Source: Evernia prunastri
Lineage: Eukaryota > Ascomycota > Lecanoromycetes > Lecanorales > Parmeliaceae
DNA length: 64,000 nucleotides
Direction: 5' to 3'
Assembly: GCA_003184365.1 (NCBI GenBank)
Contig: NKYR01000049.1
Location: 1-64,000 of the forward strand
Position numbers and translations under genes: made by a program. The notes beneath the pieces were generated by a model, which did no database searches, was not told the origin of the DNA, and saw nothing but the letters and a program-made list of their open reading frames with translations. Shown here in pieces: positions 22,001-33,545 of the stretch (position 1 is its first letter; each line of letters begins with the position of its first letter).

Positions 22001-22314
22001 TGGATGAAGACAGCCTTATCTGAAGAAGTTTCATAATCTGTGGCGATGAGGTGTGTGAGAAATGGCTGCCTTCGGTTTTTGTCTTAACAAGTGCCACCCC
22101 CTCTGGATCACACCCTCCTATCAATACCGCTTGCTGTTTGCGTTTGCGGAACAAAGGATATCCAATACTTTGACTCCCCTTGGCTAGATCGAACGTTTCT
22201 TTGTAATTCTTCTACACTTCGATTTCTTTTGTCTTTCAAGCTCTCCTCGTCTTGATTCGTCTTGATAGTGCACAGCTATCCTCAACCGGTTCAATCGTTT
22301 TTGTTCACCTTGCA
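16079..22314. other. 6.2-kb gene-poor region
   Basis: No convincing gene. All open frames are short. A minus-strand pair of frames at about 17751-18075 joins loosely into one longer reading (DPMSPLRLIDAIWKSKLGHN, then ILNAFLRCTDKHPGVRTTVR) and may be a decayed gene. A cysteine-containing minus frame at 16233-16619 has no ATG. Nothing resembles a known transposon. The last few hundred bases hold the promoter of the AIM6-like gene. Confidence 0.4.
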
Positions 22315-23715
22315 ATGGCAACTAGCCGGCCCGTATCTTTACCACCAATGCAAGTTGATCACGTCCTCGACGGTCAAAGGGAGCCTCGGAGTTTGCGCGC
22401 CATCAGCCCTGATCGAGTTTCGGCGATGTCGAGTGAAAGCAAAACATCAGTTGACGACCTCGAAGAAGGATTCGTCCGCAAGTCACAGCCAAGAAAGGGA
22501 TGGTTGACAGCTGTAGTCTCTCCAATATTCAAGATATCGCGACCAACTAGGACGAGCTCGGCCTTTCGCAGATGGAAAGAAAAGCAGCGGCCGCCAGTAC
22601 CCAAATTACTAACATTTGCAATCACAGCATCCGTTACATCAATGTTGGTCCCTCTCCCTGCGCCTAACATCAGTGACGTCTTGCTGATGGTCGTGTCTAG
22701 CGTTCTAGCCTCCCTGTTAATATACTACATCATTCACCTCCGAAGCCTTATACCTCCAACCGATATCCAAAAGACTATCGCTTCATGGGGATTATCAAAT
22801 TACCCTACACAACCAACAGCGAAACTGCCTCCAGACTTCAGCCGTGATATCATACCTATCCCATGCCACTCGCACAACGACTACTCGCGTCATGTGCCAC
22901 TTTACGATGCTCTCGCCGCAGGCTGCACCAGCGTCGAAGCCGACGTTTGGCTGTCTGGCGATAACCTCTTCGTTGGCCACACCCAAAAATCATTGACGAA
23001 GGATCGAACCTTGGAATCGCTCTACATCGACCCCATTATCTCCATCCTTGACAATCAAAACACACCCAGCCAAGTCAATCTTACAACCCAGACATCACCC
23101 AGCAGTGCCCCACCTGGCACAGTAAACCTCAACGGAGTCTTTGAGATCCAGCCGAATAAAACTCTCGTCCTCTTGATCGATATGAAAACGGATGGCGACT
23201 CAACGTTCCTAGCGGTGCTCGACCACCTCGAACCTTTCCGCTCGCGTGGTTGGCTGACCCACTTCGACGGCTCGAAGGTGATACCAGGCTTGATCACAGT
23301 CGTCGGTACAGGTAACACTCCCTTCGATCTACTCGTCGCCAACACGACGTACCGCGACATCTTCTATGACGCGCCTCTCGAGGAGCTCTGGGGGGACGAC
23401 CCAACCATAACCGAATTTGATACACTCCTCGATGGCATGAAATATACAGCCGAGAACTCATACTACGCCTCGGTGTCATTTCAGACAGAGATCGGGAAGT
23501 TGTGGCATGGTATGCTCACACCGCAGCAGGTCCTGAAGATCAAGGGACAGGTCAAAGGTGCCGAGGAGAGAGGTCTGAAGGCCAGATACTGGGATACACC
23601 GGGGTGGCCCGTAGGTCAAAGGGATCACGTTTGGGATGTATTGATGAGGGAGGGTGTGGGCGCCTTGAATGTGGATGATTTGGAGGCGGCGAAGGAGAGG
23701 AATTGGGGCGGGTGA
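22315..23715 (+). CDS. AIM6: AIM6-like protein (PLC-like/GDPD-like TIM barrel), 466 aa
   Basis: Matches the fungal AIM6 family (altered inheritance of mitochondria 6), whose TIM-barrel fold is that of PLC-like phosphodiesterases; the exact reaction is not established. The N-terminus is disordered, followed by a membrane segment at about residues 121-141 (DVLLMVVSSVLASLLIYYII). The barrel begins with CHSHNDYSRHVPLYDAL near residue 184, then SVEADVWL, LFVGHTQKSLTKDRTLESLY, LVLLIDMKTD and VVGTGNTPFD, and ends with RYWDTPGWPVGQRD. I chose the ATG at 22315 because the longer frame from 22252 starts at TTG. A single exon of expected length. The His and acidic residues of the barrel appear intact. 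Confidence 0.9.
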   Translation: MATSRPVSLPPMQVDHVLDGQREPRSLRAISPDRVSAMSSESKTSVDDLEEGFVRKSQPRKGWLTAVVSPIFKISRPTRTSSAFRRWKEKQRPPVPKLLTFAITASVTSMLVPLPAPNISDVLLMVVSSVLASLLIYYIIHLRSLIPPTDIQKTIASWGLSNYPTQPTAKLPPDFSRDIIPIPCHSHNDYSRHVPLYDALAAGCTSVEADVWLSGDNLFVGHTQKSLTKDRTLESLYIDPIISILDNQNTPSQVNLTTQTSPSSAPPGTVNLNGVFEIQPNKTLVLLIDMKTDGDSTFLAVLDHLEPFRSRGWLTHFDGSKVIPGLITVVGTGNTPFDLLVANTTYRDIFYDAPLEELWGDDPTITEFDTLLDGMKYTAENSYYASVSFQTEIGKLWHGMLTPQQVLKIKGQVKGAEERGLKARYWDTPGWPVGQRDHVWDVLMREGVGALNVDDLEAAKERNWGG

Positions 23716-26495
23716 TGGGGAGAGTCCTGTTGGAGTAGTCCGTAAGATGTATGAGTCGCTTCGCAGTCATGGTTAGGTACAGTGACGAGCAATGAAAGAT
23801 CTAGCGATGATGGAAATGAATGTCTTTTCCCAGTGCGGCGAAAGGAAGGTGCTCCACCACAATATCATCTAGTTGAAAGCTGCGCCTGGACGATAAGAAT
23901 GCATTCATCTGGGGCAACGGAATGACAAGGCATCGAACGATCAGTCCTCAAATGATGATGACCATTGGGGAGACCCCGCATCCAACCCTGTGATTCTCAG
24001 CATATCCAACCCAATGACCGGCTCAAGTGTCACAATCACACTCACACAGCCTAACAGTCTCTTCTATTGTCATCGCGGTAACGGTGACAACGTTTCTTCC
24101 AAGTGCAAATATGCACTGCGTGTCTCACTTAGAGTAGGTTAGAAGTGACAGCATCGTTGCTGCTCAGAAAGTAGTCTGGCAGACGACGATGTGCTGGTGG
24201 AATCATTCTACAATACAGCCGAGGAAGCTCCCATCCTCGTCGCTGGTAATATTATTGCTCTGAAGCGCACTGCAACGTTCTTTTCTTTCATCAAACCCTT
24301 GTCTTTCAGAATACCAACCCTCTTTCTCTCGTTTCTTGGGGTATAGTTGGCATTCCTGTTTCAGTGTCTTGTTCTGTCTGCTGGAATTACTGCTTGCAGA
24401 CTATCAATCGGACGCCCACTTTGCAAAGGTGGCCTTGTGGGTAGCCGGTTGAGGTAAGGGTAGCCGCTTAGTGTGGGGGTGTGGCGCGACACCTTCCGCA
24501 TTGGGCGCTTCGGCTGGAACGTGCGTGGTCTAGAATGTGGACAGAATGCTTGTCAAGATCTGGACCCCAACCTATCGCAGCCACGTCGATGATGCCATCC
24601 ATCATACTTCGTACTAGCCTTTCTCTATATACCTTACCATCTCCGCGCAGATCGCGGAGATCTACGAGTAAAAGGGGGCTGAACATCTACTATCTATGAA
24701 TGACATTCTCTGCACCAATGGTAAGGAGCACGTGCAATACAAAAAGAAAAAAAAGAAGAAAAACCCGATAATCGGATCATCCATTGACCGAGTCAATCCT
24801 CGATCGGCTAGAGTAGTTGAATCGGTTGTCTATAGTGTATCCACCTTTGCGAATGTCTCCTATGTGGTCAAGTCATTATGGGCTACTGGACATAGCTTGG
24901 CAGATTGCGGAGAAGAAATGTTCATTTGCTTGCACATCACGTGCCTGAACCTTGACTCATTCACACTTTCCATTCGCAATGTTAGATCCTCCGCCCGGCC
25001 ACCAGCGGCCGCGCCATCTAACACCTTGGTGTCACGTAGAGCTTCGCAGCTGCGTCACTGATGTCTGATGAAGGACTTTGATTGTACCGGTAAGGCTTTG
25101 GGGGCAAACAACGCACCTGGCTCTAGATGCAGAGAAGCTCATATTTCTTATCATTGCTCTTTAGACTAACTTGGCATGTGCGGGTCTAACCACTCTGACG
25201 GTTTTCAATCAACAACCACTGGAGACAACCTATAAATCAGCATACAGCCCTGCTGAAATGCAAACCTATGTGCCTTGTACACGCCGGAAACTTTGCAAAC
25301 ACGACCATTCTCGCACCCAAGGCTCTCCCCAATGCTGGCTCTACGCGGAGAGGGGCTTGGAAAAGCTTTTATAACTATCGATCGCGACTTTTTGCGTACC
25401 TGGTACACGGCAGTCCCCGTTTGACTCAGTCTGTGGCGACTAGATTTGGGCAGATGGCACTGGTGCATCTCGACTTGGCTACGGCTATGAGCCTATGACT
25501 GGTTTAACAGAGTCGATGTCCTCAATCTGTATGCTTCGGATGAAGGCCGCCGTTGATTCCCAACAACCTATTTAGGTTGCATTTGAATATCGGCAGAATG
25601 AAGACAGAATGGTGTATACTCCTGTAACAGCCGGGACACATCACGATTTGTCCATAAATTGGATAATGGATCTTTGACCACTGGCAAAGACCTATCCATT
25701 TCTCTTCTGACACGTTTTTGATCCATGGCTACCTTCCCTCCGTATTCTCGGCCCCAGTCACTACATAACATCATTCTGGAGGTGGCAAAAGCTTTTCATA
25801 TTTTCTCGATAGGTCGGCTGCAGCATTGCGTATTGCCCATTGCAAGAATACCAACCTTTACATCGCATCGTAAATGAGCAAACTCCATAAGAGAGTTTCT
25901 TTGTCAAGCATGCAACTTAACATAGTCGTGGGTCGCTTAGCTATTACACGTACATGAGCCCGTCACTCACACCATGGCTAAGCGTTAAGAGCATTCGGCA
26001 TTGACGTATTGGAAAGGCTCCGCAAACTGGTGCCTACTTCCTATGGAGCTGGAAACGATTCCACTACACAAGCACAACATCGCGTCTGGTACTACATCTT
26101 TCGCTTAAAAGCAGACATCACAATGGTCGCAGCTTACTGGATTTAGAAGCCTCGTGATCCCGTAAAGGTTATCCATTCAACGTATACGCCTGGTATATGA
26201 ACAAAGGATTCATTGATTGTTTCTCTATTTTCAGCGCTCCTATATAAGGAATTAACAGCCTCTATCCGATCGTCTTTGTGTTTCGACTTTTGTTTCATGT
26301 AAGCTTTAGTTGAAAAGACGAACAACAAGAATTTATAGCCCCTAATCTTTGGACGTTTTTGAACCTCACTATGCTGATTTCATTTTCTTTGTTCTGTGCT
26401 TCTCATAAGACGGGTCTCGTGCAGATATATTCCCCAGAGCGAAAATTTACACAAGAACCAAAAACTCATATTAGCATCAGCACATCATCGTAGCC
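23716..26495. other. Intergenic, 2.8 kb, no supported gene
   Basis: Only short uninformative open frames. An A-rich run (about 24740-24763) lies in the middle. The last 150 bp should contain the promoter of the secreted-protein gene at 26496. Confidence 0.4.
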
Positions 26496-26963
26496 ATGCA
26501 CTTCATTCTCGCAGCCGCATTCGTCGTCACGACCGTCTTCGCCATACCACTCCTTCTCCAGCCCGAGCTCGACACCACCAATCTCACGATCCACACCCGT
26601 GGAGCCGTCGGCGCCGGCACAGACTCCGGCATCGCAATTACCCTGTACGGCGATGCCAAGTGCAAAGGAGGTGTTGCTCTCAAGCAAGAAATGTATTACG
26701 ACAACCAATACGCTCAGCAGTTTAAGTCATACAGCTTGAGCGATACGATAGGGGACGACGATGTGCTGAGCGTCTATGCCGATATTGATTGGAGCGCCAC
26801 CAGCAACAAGGGCATTCAGTCGGCATTGGATGGCAACACCAACGCCGCTTGTGCGCAGTTCGTTTATTATCTTGAAGAGACAAAGACGACCAAGGGTTGT
26901 CACAGTCTCCCAAGTGTCGTGGGATGCATTACAATCGCGGTCAGCGCATCCTCCAAAGGTTGA
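26496..26963 (+). CDS. Small secreted cysteine protein, 155 aa (paralog family member 1)
   Basis: Single exon. A signal peptide (MHFILAAAFVVTTVFA) is followed by a short propeptide-like stretch and a compact domain. The domain has ITLYGDAKC, MYYDNQYAQQFKSYSLSD, DDDVLSVYADI, LDGNTNAACAQFVYY and GCHSLPSVVGC, giving four spaced cysteines likely to form disulphides. The same order (beta strand with Cys, SY.LS, dEVL.fy, LDG...AC..Y, GCH.L...C) occurs in the proteins at 61497-62003 and 63014-63499, so these are paralogs. Function unknown; the size and secretion are effector-like, but that is inference. This copy is the most divergent. Confidence 0.82.
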   Translation: MHFILAAAFVVTTVFAIPLLLQPELDTTNLTIHTRGAVGAGTDSGIAITLYGDAKCKGGVALKQEMYYDNQYAQQFKSYSLSDTIGDDDVLSVYADIDWSATSNKGIQSALDGNTNAACAQFVYYLEETKTTKGCHSLPSVVGCITIAVSASSKG

Positions 26964-27718
26964 TCATGAAAAGGCTGGCCATGCGGGTCACGGCCAGTGT
27001 GGCTTGATGGTATGAAAGTGCAAGATCTTTGTTGCCTGTATTAGATATTTGAATGCAATCGTCACTCTATAACATTCCACACTTCTCCATCTCCGTAATA
27101 TGTGATAGCGCAGCCGGCATTCGAGTAGTAGATACCCCTTTCCAGGGAAGATAACCCTACATAACAATGAAACGATAGCTCGTGTATGCAACATGTCCGG
27201 AACCTCGACTGCCTTGAGATCACGAGAGGTGACATATGATGATTACTTTCCCAACTCCGTATCTCTAACCTGAAATCTTTGAGTATGAACAATCAAAGCT
27301 CAAGCTTATGATACACAGCAACTTAGAGACCTAAAAGTCTTACCTCTTGAAGCTAGTGTCAGCCTCAAACCCTTTTCGCTCGACACCGCCCTGTCGTCCA
27401 AAGACCACGACATTGCTTCCAGTTCCCACATCATCATCGACGACGGCCAATGGCCAGTCATATCGCGTGACACGCTATTGGTTGAGCTCACAGCTTTCGA
27501 CCTTCGGATCGCTTTCCACCCGACAACACGTGCCGACACATCCGAGATTCTTCGCCTCCTTTCGCCTCATCTTCTTGTTTGCTATTTGTGCCTTCCACCC
27601 TCATCACGAGGGCGTGAAAATTTTCCCGAACACGGTAGTCTACCAGCGCAACTGCTACCTTCGACTCTATCGTTCTCCATCTACCTTTACTGCAGGGTTC
27701 GTACAACAGAAGTCAAGT
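26964..27718. other. Intergenic before the hypothetical gene
   Basis: The frame of the next gene is open upstream to 27347 but without an ATG, so I treat this stretch as leader. No motif stands out. Confidence 0.35.
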
Positions 27719-28669
27719 ATGGACGCGCTCGCTGAAAAGTGGTCTCGTTCTGGACAAAGGTCAGAGGATCTTTTCGAAGGCAAGACCGAAGACATCGTAA
27801 GGGAGCTCAGGGCGTGGGTCTTAGCCCGCGGAAGAAGCAACAAGTTTACTCTTGAGCTACTCTGCGATCTTCTCCACACGAGTGATCACATTTCCGACTT
27901 TCAAAACCGAAATGGCACTCTTGATGATCCCCACATGGTTCCGTACAAAGCCAAACAACTGATTAATGTAGGGCGGATCAGGGTGAGAGGCTTGAGATGT
28001 ATGCGCAAGACAACAACTGACATTATCCCCCAGGAATATATTGAACTGAGGGAAACGTTGACCCTACGTGCACGTTTCCTGCTTTCGACCCTGAGTCATA
28101 GAGGCTTCCAGTGGTCGGCACTACCTTGTACGTCTCACTGGAGTGAAGTGGACTCTGAAGTCTGTGCATTCTTGAAACTGAAGGATCCAAGGTGGGAGGC
28201 CGAAGAAGCGCTGGAAGTTTTGGAGATGGAAGAAGAATTTGCCAAGTGGCGACTGGAGCACGCCAGAAGAGAAAGGAACGCTGGTGACCATAAGTTGGTT
28301 CCTAGTACGGACCGTACTACCGTGGCCAACTTTGGAGATCAGGAAGATTCCCGTGAGTATCTTGTGGGTTATGAAACTCCGGCTCCTGTAGATATCACGG
28401 GCCTGATTCCGCCTCCGCGGGCCAAGGATAGTCCCACGGGTCATTCACCTAATCCCTTAAGTACTATCGAGGAAGAGCCTGAAGAGACTGAAGAGACGGC
28501 TGAGAAACTTTCTCTGAGAATTGAAGACCTGAACACCACGGACGAGCAAACGAAAGCTCAAAAGATGTCAAAGACCCAGAAGAGGAACATTCAGAGAAAG
28601 AGGGCTAAGGCTCGAGCGAGCGAGGCGGCCAAAGCAGAGGGTCTTGCAGGCGATGATGCGATTGCCTAA
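27719..28669 (+). CDS. Hypothetical protein with basic C-terminal tail, 316 aa
   Basis: I do not recognise the family. The ATG at 27719 (MDALAEKWSRSG) is the first in a frame that stays open upstream to 27347. The N-terminal half is predicted alpha-helical and soluble (DIVRELRAWVLARGRSNKF, TLELLCDLLHTSDHISDF). The middle has an acidic helix (EAEEALEVLEMEEEFAKW). A proline-rich, disordered segment follows, and the end is strongly basic (KTQKRNIQRKRAKARASEA), possibly a nuclear or nucleic-acid-binding tail. No signal peptide or membrane segment. An upstream exon cannot be excluded. Confidence 0.6.
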   Translation: MDALAEKWSRSGQRSEDLFEGKTEDIVRELRAWVLARGRSNKFTLELLCDLLHTSDHISDFQNRNGTLDDPHMVPYKAKQLINVGRIRVRGLRCMRKTTTDIIPQEYIELRETLTLRARFLLSTLSHRGFQWSALPCTSHWSEVDSEVCAFLKLKDPRWEAEEALEVLEMEEEFAKWRLEHARRERNAGDHKLVPSTDRTTVANFGDQEDSREYLVGYETPAPVDITGLIPPPRAKDSPTGHSPNPLSTIEEEPEETEETAEKLSLRIEDLNTTDEQTKAQKMSKTQKRNIQRKRAKARASEAAKAEGLAGDDAIA

Positions 28670-28784
28670 AGATTATAGAGTGCTATATTTAGGTGATATC
28701 CCAAATAGTACCTATGAATTGAAGTGGAAAATGATAACGGTCAATAACATTCGGTAGAAAAAGGGCAATCTAGTCAGTCTCTGC

Positions 28785-29150
28785 GCGTGTCCTCAGGGGA
28801 GGTTTCCCAAAGCACAACGACTCTTTCAATTACAGAGCCCCTTTCGTACATTAGGACGATTCTCTTCCGACTCTGATGTAATGATTGTTTCGGGAAATTT
28901 TTCCTGGATATATTGACTCTTTTTATCACAGAGTCCCTCCAACACTTTTGAATGACTTTACTCCGATTCTTATGTGATAATTGTTTAGGAAATATGACCG
29001 TAACTCAGCCAATCTTTCTTTTACAGAGCCACTTCCCTTGTTCTGAGCGACCTACCTCTATTTCTACATTGAGGACTGTGCAGGGAAATTTCCCTAAACA
29101 CAGCGACTGTTCCTCTCACATAGTCCCCTTTCAGAAGTCACGAACGCACG
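28785..29150. repeat. Degenerate tandem repeat, about 95-100-bp units
   Basis: Three to four diverged units each show a pyrimidine run followed by ACAGAG(C/T)CC and then a motif like GATTGTTT-GGAAAT (for example near 28836, 28925, 29025 and 29124). Divergence is high, so unit borders are approximate. There is no coding potential. The rest of 28670-29687 holds nothing recognisable. Confidence 0.4.
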
Positions 29151-29687
29151 TTTCTCCTCAACTGTACATCGATTATGACAATATTGCAGCACGCTTGCAG
29201 GCCTCTCTCATCTAATCCCCGCGCCATGGCTGTGGCATTAATCGAATAGCAAGCTCTCAACTATTCAGATTTTTCTAATACACTTAGCCGATTTCTTGCG
29301 TAATGATTGGTAGTATAAAGGTTTGCGTCTAGTCAAAGCTGTTCATGTTCCGCGACTCCCATGCTGACTGCATTTCCCGTGCGACGATAATAGTTGTACT
29401 TTTAAGACAATGCTGGAACCAATAGTCGCATCTACGGAGTGTAGATGTCCGTGATTGAAGTCCGCAGTTTGTGTTAGATAACATCAAGGTGCAGCTACAG
29501 CTGCAGCTAGGAAAGTGTGTTAGAGTCACGACGACAAGGCTAGCTCATGGCAGCATTAAAATACCCATATATACTACACTCACTTTCTATCACTTGGGCT
29601 CGCCTTGTACGGCTTGAAGTAATTCAAGACACCGCAAATGTGTTTATGGATGAACTATGATAAGTTGAAAGATGACCCGAGTCGTAC

Positions 29688-30265
29688 CTCATCCGAAGAA
29701 ACGCAAGAGAAATATAGGGCAACTATTAATTCCTTTGTGCATTGAATCGTTCCAACTTCACAAAGAACTCTCTCGCTAGCTGGGTACCGATGATCGGTAA
29801 TTGAAGACTCGAGACCAAGACGATCAAAGTAAGGCGCACAGGCGTCAGCTCTACCCATGTCGATGGGCGACGAGAGTCTTGGAGTGCTTCATAGCTCTCG
29901 ACTGGAAAGAATCCTAGCTGGTGTGCGCCGGATACGAGGCGAGGCTGAGCCTAGCGACAGATCCTCGTCACCAAGAAAATTTGCCTCTGCTTCTGGCGCA
30001 ATCGGCCGCATTACCTTGAATGGGGCTACATACACTTTCATATGTTACTCTAAATGCTTGTCAGTCATAAGGACATTTTGTGCTAGGCAGCACCGGGCTC
30101 CTTTACGTTGGCTTAGTCTTGGACGTGGGGACGTTTCCCAAGGTGACCCGTGATAGGACAGTTCTGATGCAAAGTAGTTCCAGGCATGTTTCAATCGATG
30201 GACACTTGGTCGGTCAAGCACCGGGAATTCGGTGCATGAAGTCTCACCAGGGAAGACATTATTCG
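29688..30265 (+). pseudogene. Decayed tyrosine recombinase relic of a divergent Ngaro/PAT-like element
   Basis: Translated pieces in shifting frames line up in order with the recombinase at 8550-9461. SSEETQEKYRATINSFVH matches its first helix, SLASWVPMIG matches SLSEWVAVL, and RLETKTIKVRRTGVSSTHVD matches RLKTKSIKAYLTGVRSVHVD. LGVLHSSRLERILAGVRRIR matches LDVFHSPRLKRVLDGTRRLR. Weaker matches continue to SRHVSIDGHL against RRVRLHEDHL. Several frameshifts and stops are present, and I do not see the HSFRRG/GRWK end. It is too diverged to be a copy of the intact family and points to an older, related element on the opposite strand. Confidence 0.7.
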
Positions 30266-30414
30266 ACATAGGATCAAAAGCTTAGCAGGGCCACCTTCAG
30301 CGCATTGTGGTTCCAAGAGGAAATTTAGATTAGCAACATCCATTCTACTCTTTATTAAGAAAACAAAGGGGAGACTAAGTCTCATTGCTCTTTCAATCTC
30401 AAGATAAAGTATCT

Positions 30415-31866
30415 TCACACGGCTTCCTCAAACAATTTGACAGCAGTCTCGTTCTGAGACACCAAATCCCGATACCAAATCCAATGCATCCTAGTCTCAA
30501 GCTTCTCCTTCATTTTTTCCAGGTCATCACCCACGCCGGGTTGGTTCATTGAGTACAACTGTCCCGCCTCTTTGCTCGTACTCACCACACGCTGAGCGCG
30601 AGGGCGACGGACTTGATCGTATGCAGCGAGCGCCTTGGGTACATCTTGGGGCGTGGATAGCTTTTCAAACAGCGCCGAGAGCACGCAAGCGTCTTCGATG
30701 GCTTGCCCGGCCCCTTGGGCTTGAAAGGGTGTGCAGGCGTGGGCTGCATCGCCCATGATTGCTACGCGACCTTTATGAAAGAAAGGACCAGGAGGGCTTT
30801 CGAAAATAGCCCAGCTGGAGAGGGTAGGGGTTTTCAGGAGCTGCGGTGGATAGTCAGCGCGGAAAAGGTATCTGGTAGGGGTATGGACGTTATACTTTCA
30901 AGAAACCTTGAGTCGGCTGCCCCCATCCCTTGAACGCAGCAGTAAGCTCTTCCTGGTCAGCAGGCAATATCCATTCCTTATGCGGCCAGTCTTTGTGACC
31001 GAAGGTGAACGCGGCCATGTTGAGAGTCTTGCCGAAGTCAATCGGGAAGCTCAGAACTGCCTTGTCTGTCTCTTTGTTAGCTTGATTGCGTTGGAGGAAT
31101 ATAGATACAGCTCACCGGGACCGCACAACATGGTGGCGTTCTGAGCATGCTCGGATCCCAATACTTCGATCGCTTTGTCCATTGACACCAGCGACCGGTA
31201 GATCAATGCACCAGAAAAGACTGGTTTACCAGCCTCTGCTCCCAGCAAGAAGTCTCGCACTTTGCTGTGGACGCCATCAGCACCGATGACTACATCGGCG
31301 GTAACTGTGGTGCCGTCCTGGAAATGTAGAGCCACCTCGTCCTTGGTCTCTTCAAGACTGTGGAGCCTTTTGTTGAAGTGAGCGCATTGGGCGGGGACTT
31401 CTTTGACCAATTCATCGAGGAAGTGTGCCCTGTGTAGACTCTGCATGCCATTGGTATGTTTCTGGTCGCAGATGACCTTGCCTTCATCTTCTCCTGTGCC
31501 CTTTGGTTTGGCCCAAGATCAGTATATGTAACTGAGCGTTGAGACGCTGGTATAACTTACGACTTTGAACTCTATGAATGTTGTGGAATGAGAAGACCAC
31601 TGATTTCCAGTAGTATGCTTGTCGAATGCTTTCTTTGCGGCCGGCCCTAGGAGTTCGAGTGCGCGCTGAGCATTGTGTGCAAGTCCAACTCCAGCACCAA
31701 TTTCGCTGAACATGGGAGCGGCTTCATAGACCTGCACATCAAGGTGTGACAGTTTCAGAAGGCCTAAAGCTAGACTCAGCCCGCCAATGCCTCCGCCAAT
31801 GATGGCGACCTTAATGATCTTTTCCGTAGAGTTGACAGGGTCGGCAGGGTGTGGGAGAGATGCCAT
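30415..31866 (-). CDS. FAD-dependent monooxygenase, salicylate-hydroxylase-like, 428 aa
   Basis: Flavoprotein hydroxylase of the group that includes salicylate hydroxylase; it would use NAD(P)H and O2 on an aromatic substrate, identity unknown. Exons 31866-31561, 31500-31116, 31065-30896 and 30840-30415 join in frame to 428 aa, the usual family size. Motifs in order: the FAD-binding GGGIGGLSLALGL near the N-terminus, the DG motif DVVIGADGVHSKVR in exon 2, and the GD motif GDAAHACTPFQAQGAGQAIEDA in exon 4. Introns are 60, 50 and 55 nt. The ATG at 31866 is chosen because the upstream extension has only a GTG. No signal peptide, so probably cytosolic. It stands alone without an obvious pathway neighbour. 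Confidence 0.9.
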
Positions 31867-33192
31867 TGTGCGACGTTGTAAGCCTATGGCGCAGTGAGAG
31901 CTATGTCCCACTTTGAAAGTTGATGGGAGGAGGAATGGATTGATTTGGAAAGTTGGCACGGGCGTATTTGTATTCTAGGTACCCTTCGGCAGCGCCTGTT
32001 GAGATGAAAAGAATGGGAAAGGTAGCTTCCGGGACTTCCGTGATATAGCATAGCCAACTAGTTCCGGTGGAGCTCTTCGATAATCCCCTCACGCACATGT
32101 GATATCACAATGCAGACGGATAGAGTTCTGTGGTGACCTAAGGATGCCGGTGGCTATGCATCCGTTGGAGGCCACCAATGATCGGTCCCCCTCCTGAGTG
32201 TCTGAGGCATTTGACGTCAAGACTGGTCTCTCCCATCTTTAATGTGAGTCAGGTGGAGGTCCTGACAATATTGTTATAGGCTGAGAAAAAGTACCGATGA
32301 CTTTGTACATAGTGATCTCCGTGCAGCCGCGGCTTGAGACTTGCCGTGGCGCACCACAATCCGAGACTGACTCCGACAACCCTTGCACCGCATCCTTCAG
32401 ACCCCACTCGTAAGCTAGCTCGCGTACCATACCATGAAAATAGCCGAGTTTTGGTAAATTGGGTGCAGACAGAGAATTCTGATGCCACGGCTCAAAAGTT
32501 GCCGTGGGCTAAGACGTCTCAACGGCTTTGATGCCGCGTCACCTTATCTCTCTATCTGATCCATCTGATAGCGCAGCAGACAAACAGACGAGCGTAGGAA
32601 GAGGCTGATCATACTGCTGCGCGGATTCATGGGCCAACGTCTTCGACTGTTTCATAATCTATGTCCCGTTGAAGCCGTGTTGTTACAGAAGTCAGAGGCA
32701 CGTTACCAGCAGAAAACGGGACATATTACGGGTGATCTCTGAACAGTCGGAGTTTTGGGCACATGGAATCATTCCCCTTGTTTCCGTTCCCTTCTATAAA
32801 ACGTTTGTTGTCGAGGAAGGTCGCTTGATTCAGATCGATATCCCGAATTCTAATTAAACATTCGTCCAAATCCGTTCTCCGTCAGGACTTCTTCGGGATA
32901 TGGCACAAAATCTTCCGCAATTCTTTTGGCAAATGCCCTTGTATGCAGGTCAGGACGTTGCCCTCTTTGCCCTACTTCGGCTACAATCTCTAGAGTCTAA
33001 AAGACTAGGACGTGAGAGCCATTGTTACACCGTTAAGATCATGGTGAAGTCCAACTTGTTTGTGCAAGCGCGAGGGTAAACTTAGCTGCCATTATCAACC
33101 TGGGCTTGGAGCTTTCTCTCTTCATTACAAGCCGGTAAGAGACTGGAGTCAAAGTCGTGCAGGAATGAAGCTCTTTTCCCTGGGCATTCCAC
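31867..33192. other. Intergenic with a repeated palindromic motif
   Basis: No gene. A roughly 25-bp motif, GC-rich arms around a 9-bp centre (CCACGGC...GCCGTGG), occurs at 32326-32350 and again at 32484-32508. The proximal part holds the monooxygenase promoter. Confidence 0.4.
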
Positions 33193-33545
33193 TCACAGCC
33201 GGCGTCAAAAGTCACCGTCCTCTTGAATTTTAACCAGACATAGCAGCATCACGTATTGTTTAGCTGACAATAGACCAGAATGTCCCGACTCCTTCTATCA
33301 ATGTATACAATATACCAGTATTTCGATTTGAAAGGTTTAGTGACAAAATGTTTCTTTTTTGGGCTATGGCCTTGAAATTTCCAGAACCTTTGATCCAAAT
33401 CCTAGATCATTACCAAATGAAGCAGAGTACGCCCTTAATTGCATTCGTTTCTATGTCAAGACAACCCAAAGAAGTTGATGAAAGTGTATACGAGAGTCCG
33501 TAATTGGTTTCATCTACTCGTGGATAAGCTAATCTCAAGAGGGAA
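33193..33545. mobile_element. MITE copy 1, right end eroded
   Basis: Aligns along most of its length with the copies at 43720-44112 and 52453-52899, for instance TTTAGTGACAAAATGTTTCT and GTCCGTAATTGGTTTCATCT. The left terminal inverted repeat is recognisable (CGGCGTCAAAAGTCACC). The right one is lost or heavily mutated, so the right border is approximate. No coding capacity. From here to 33933 I see nothing else. Confidence 0.7.
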
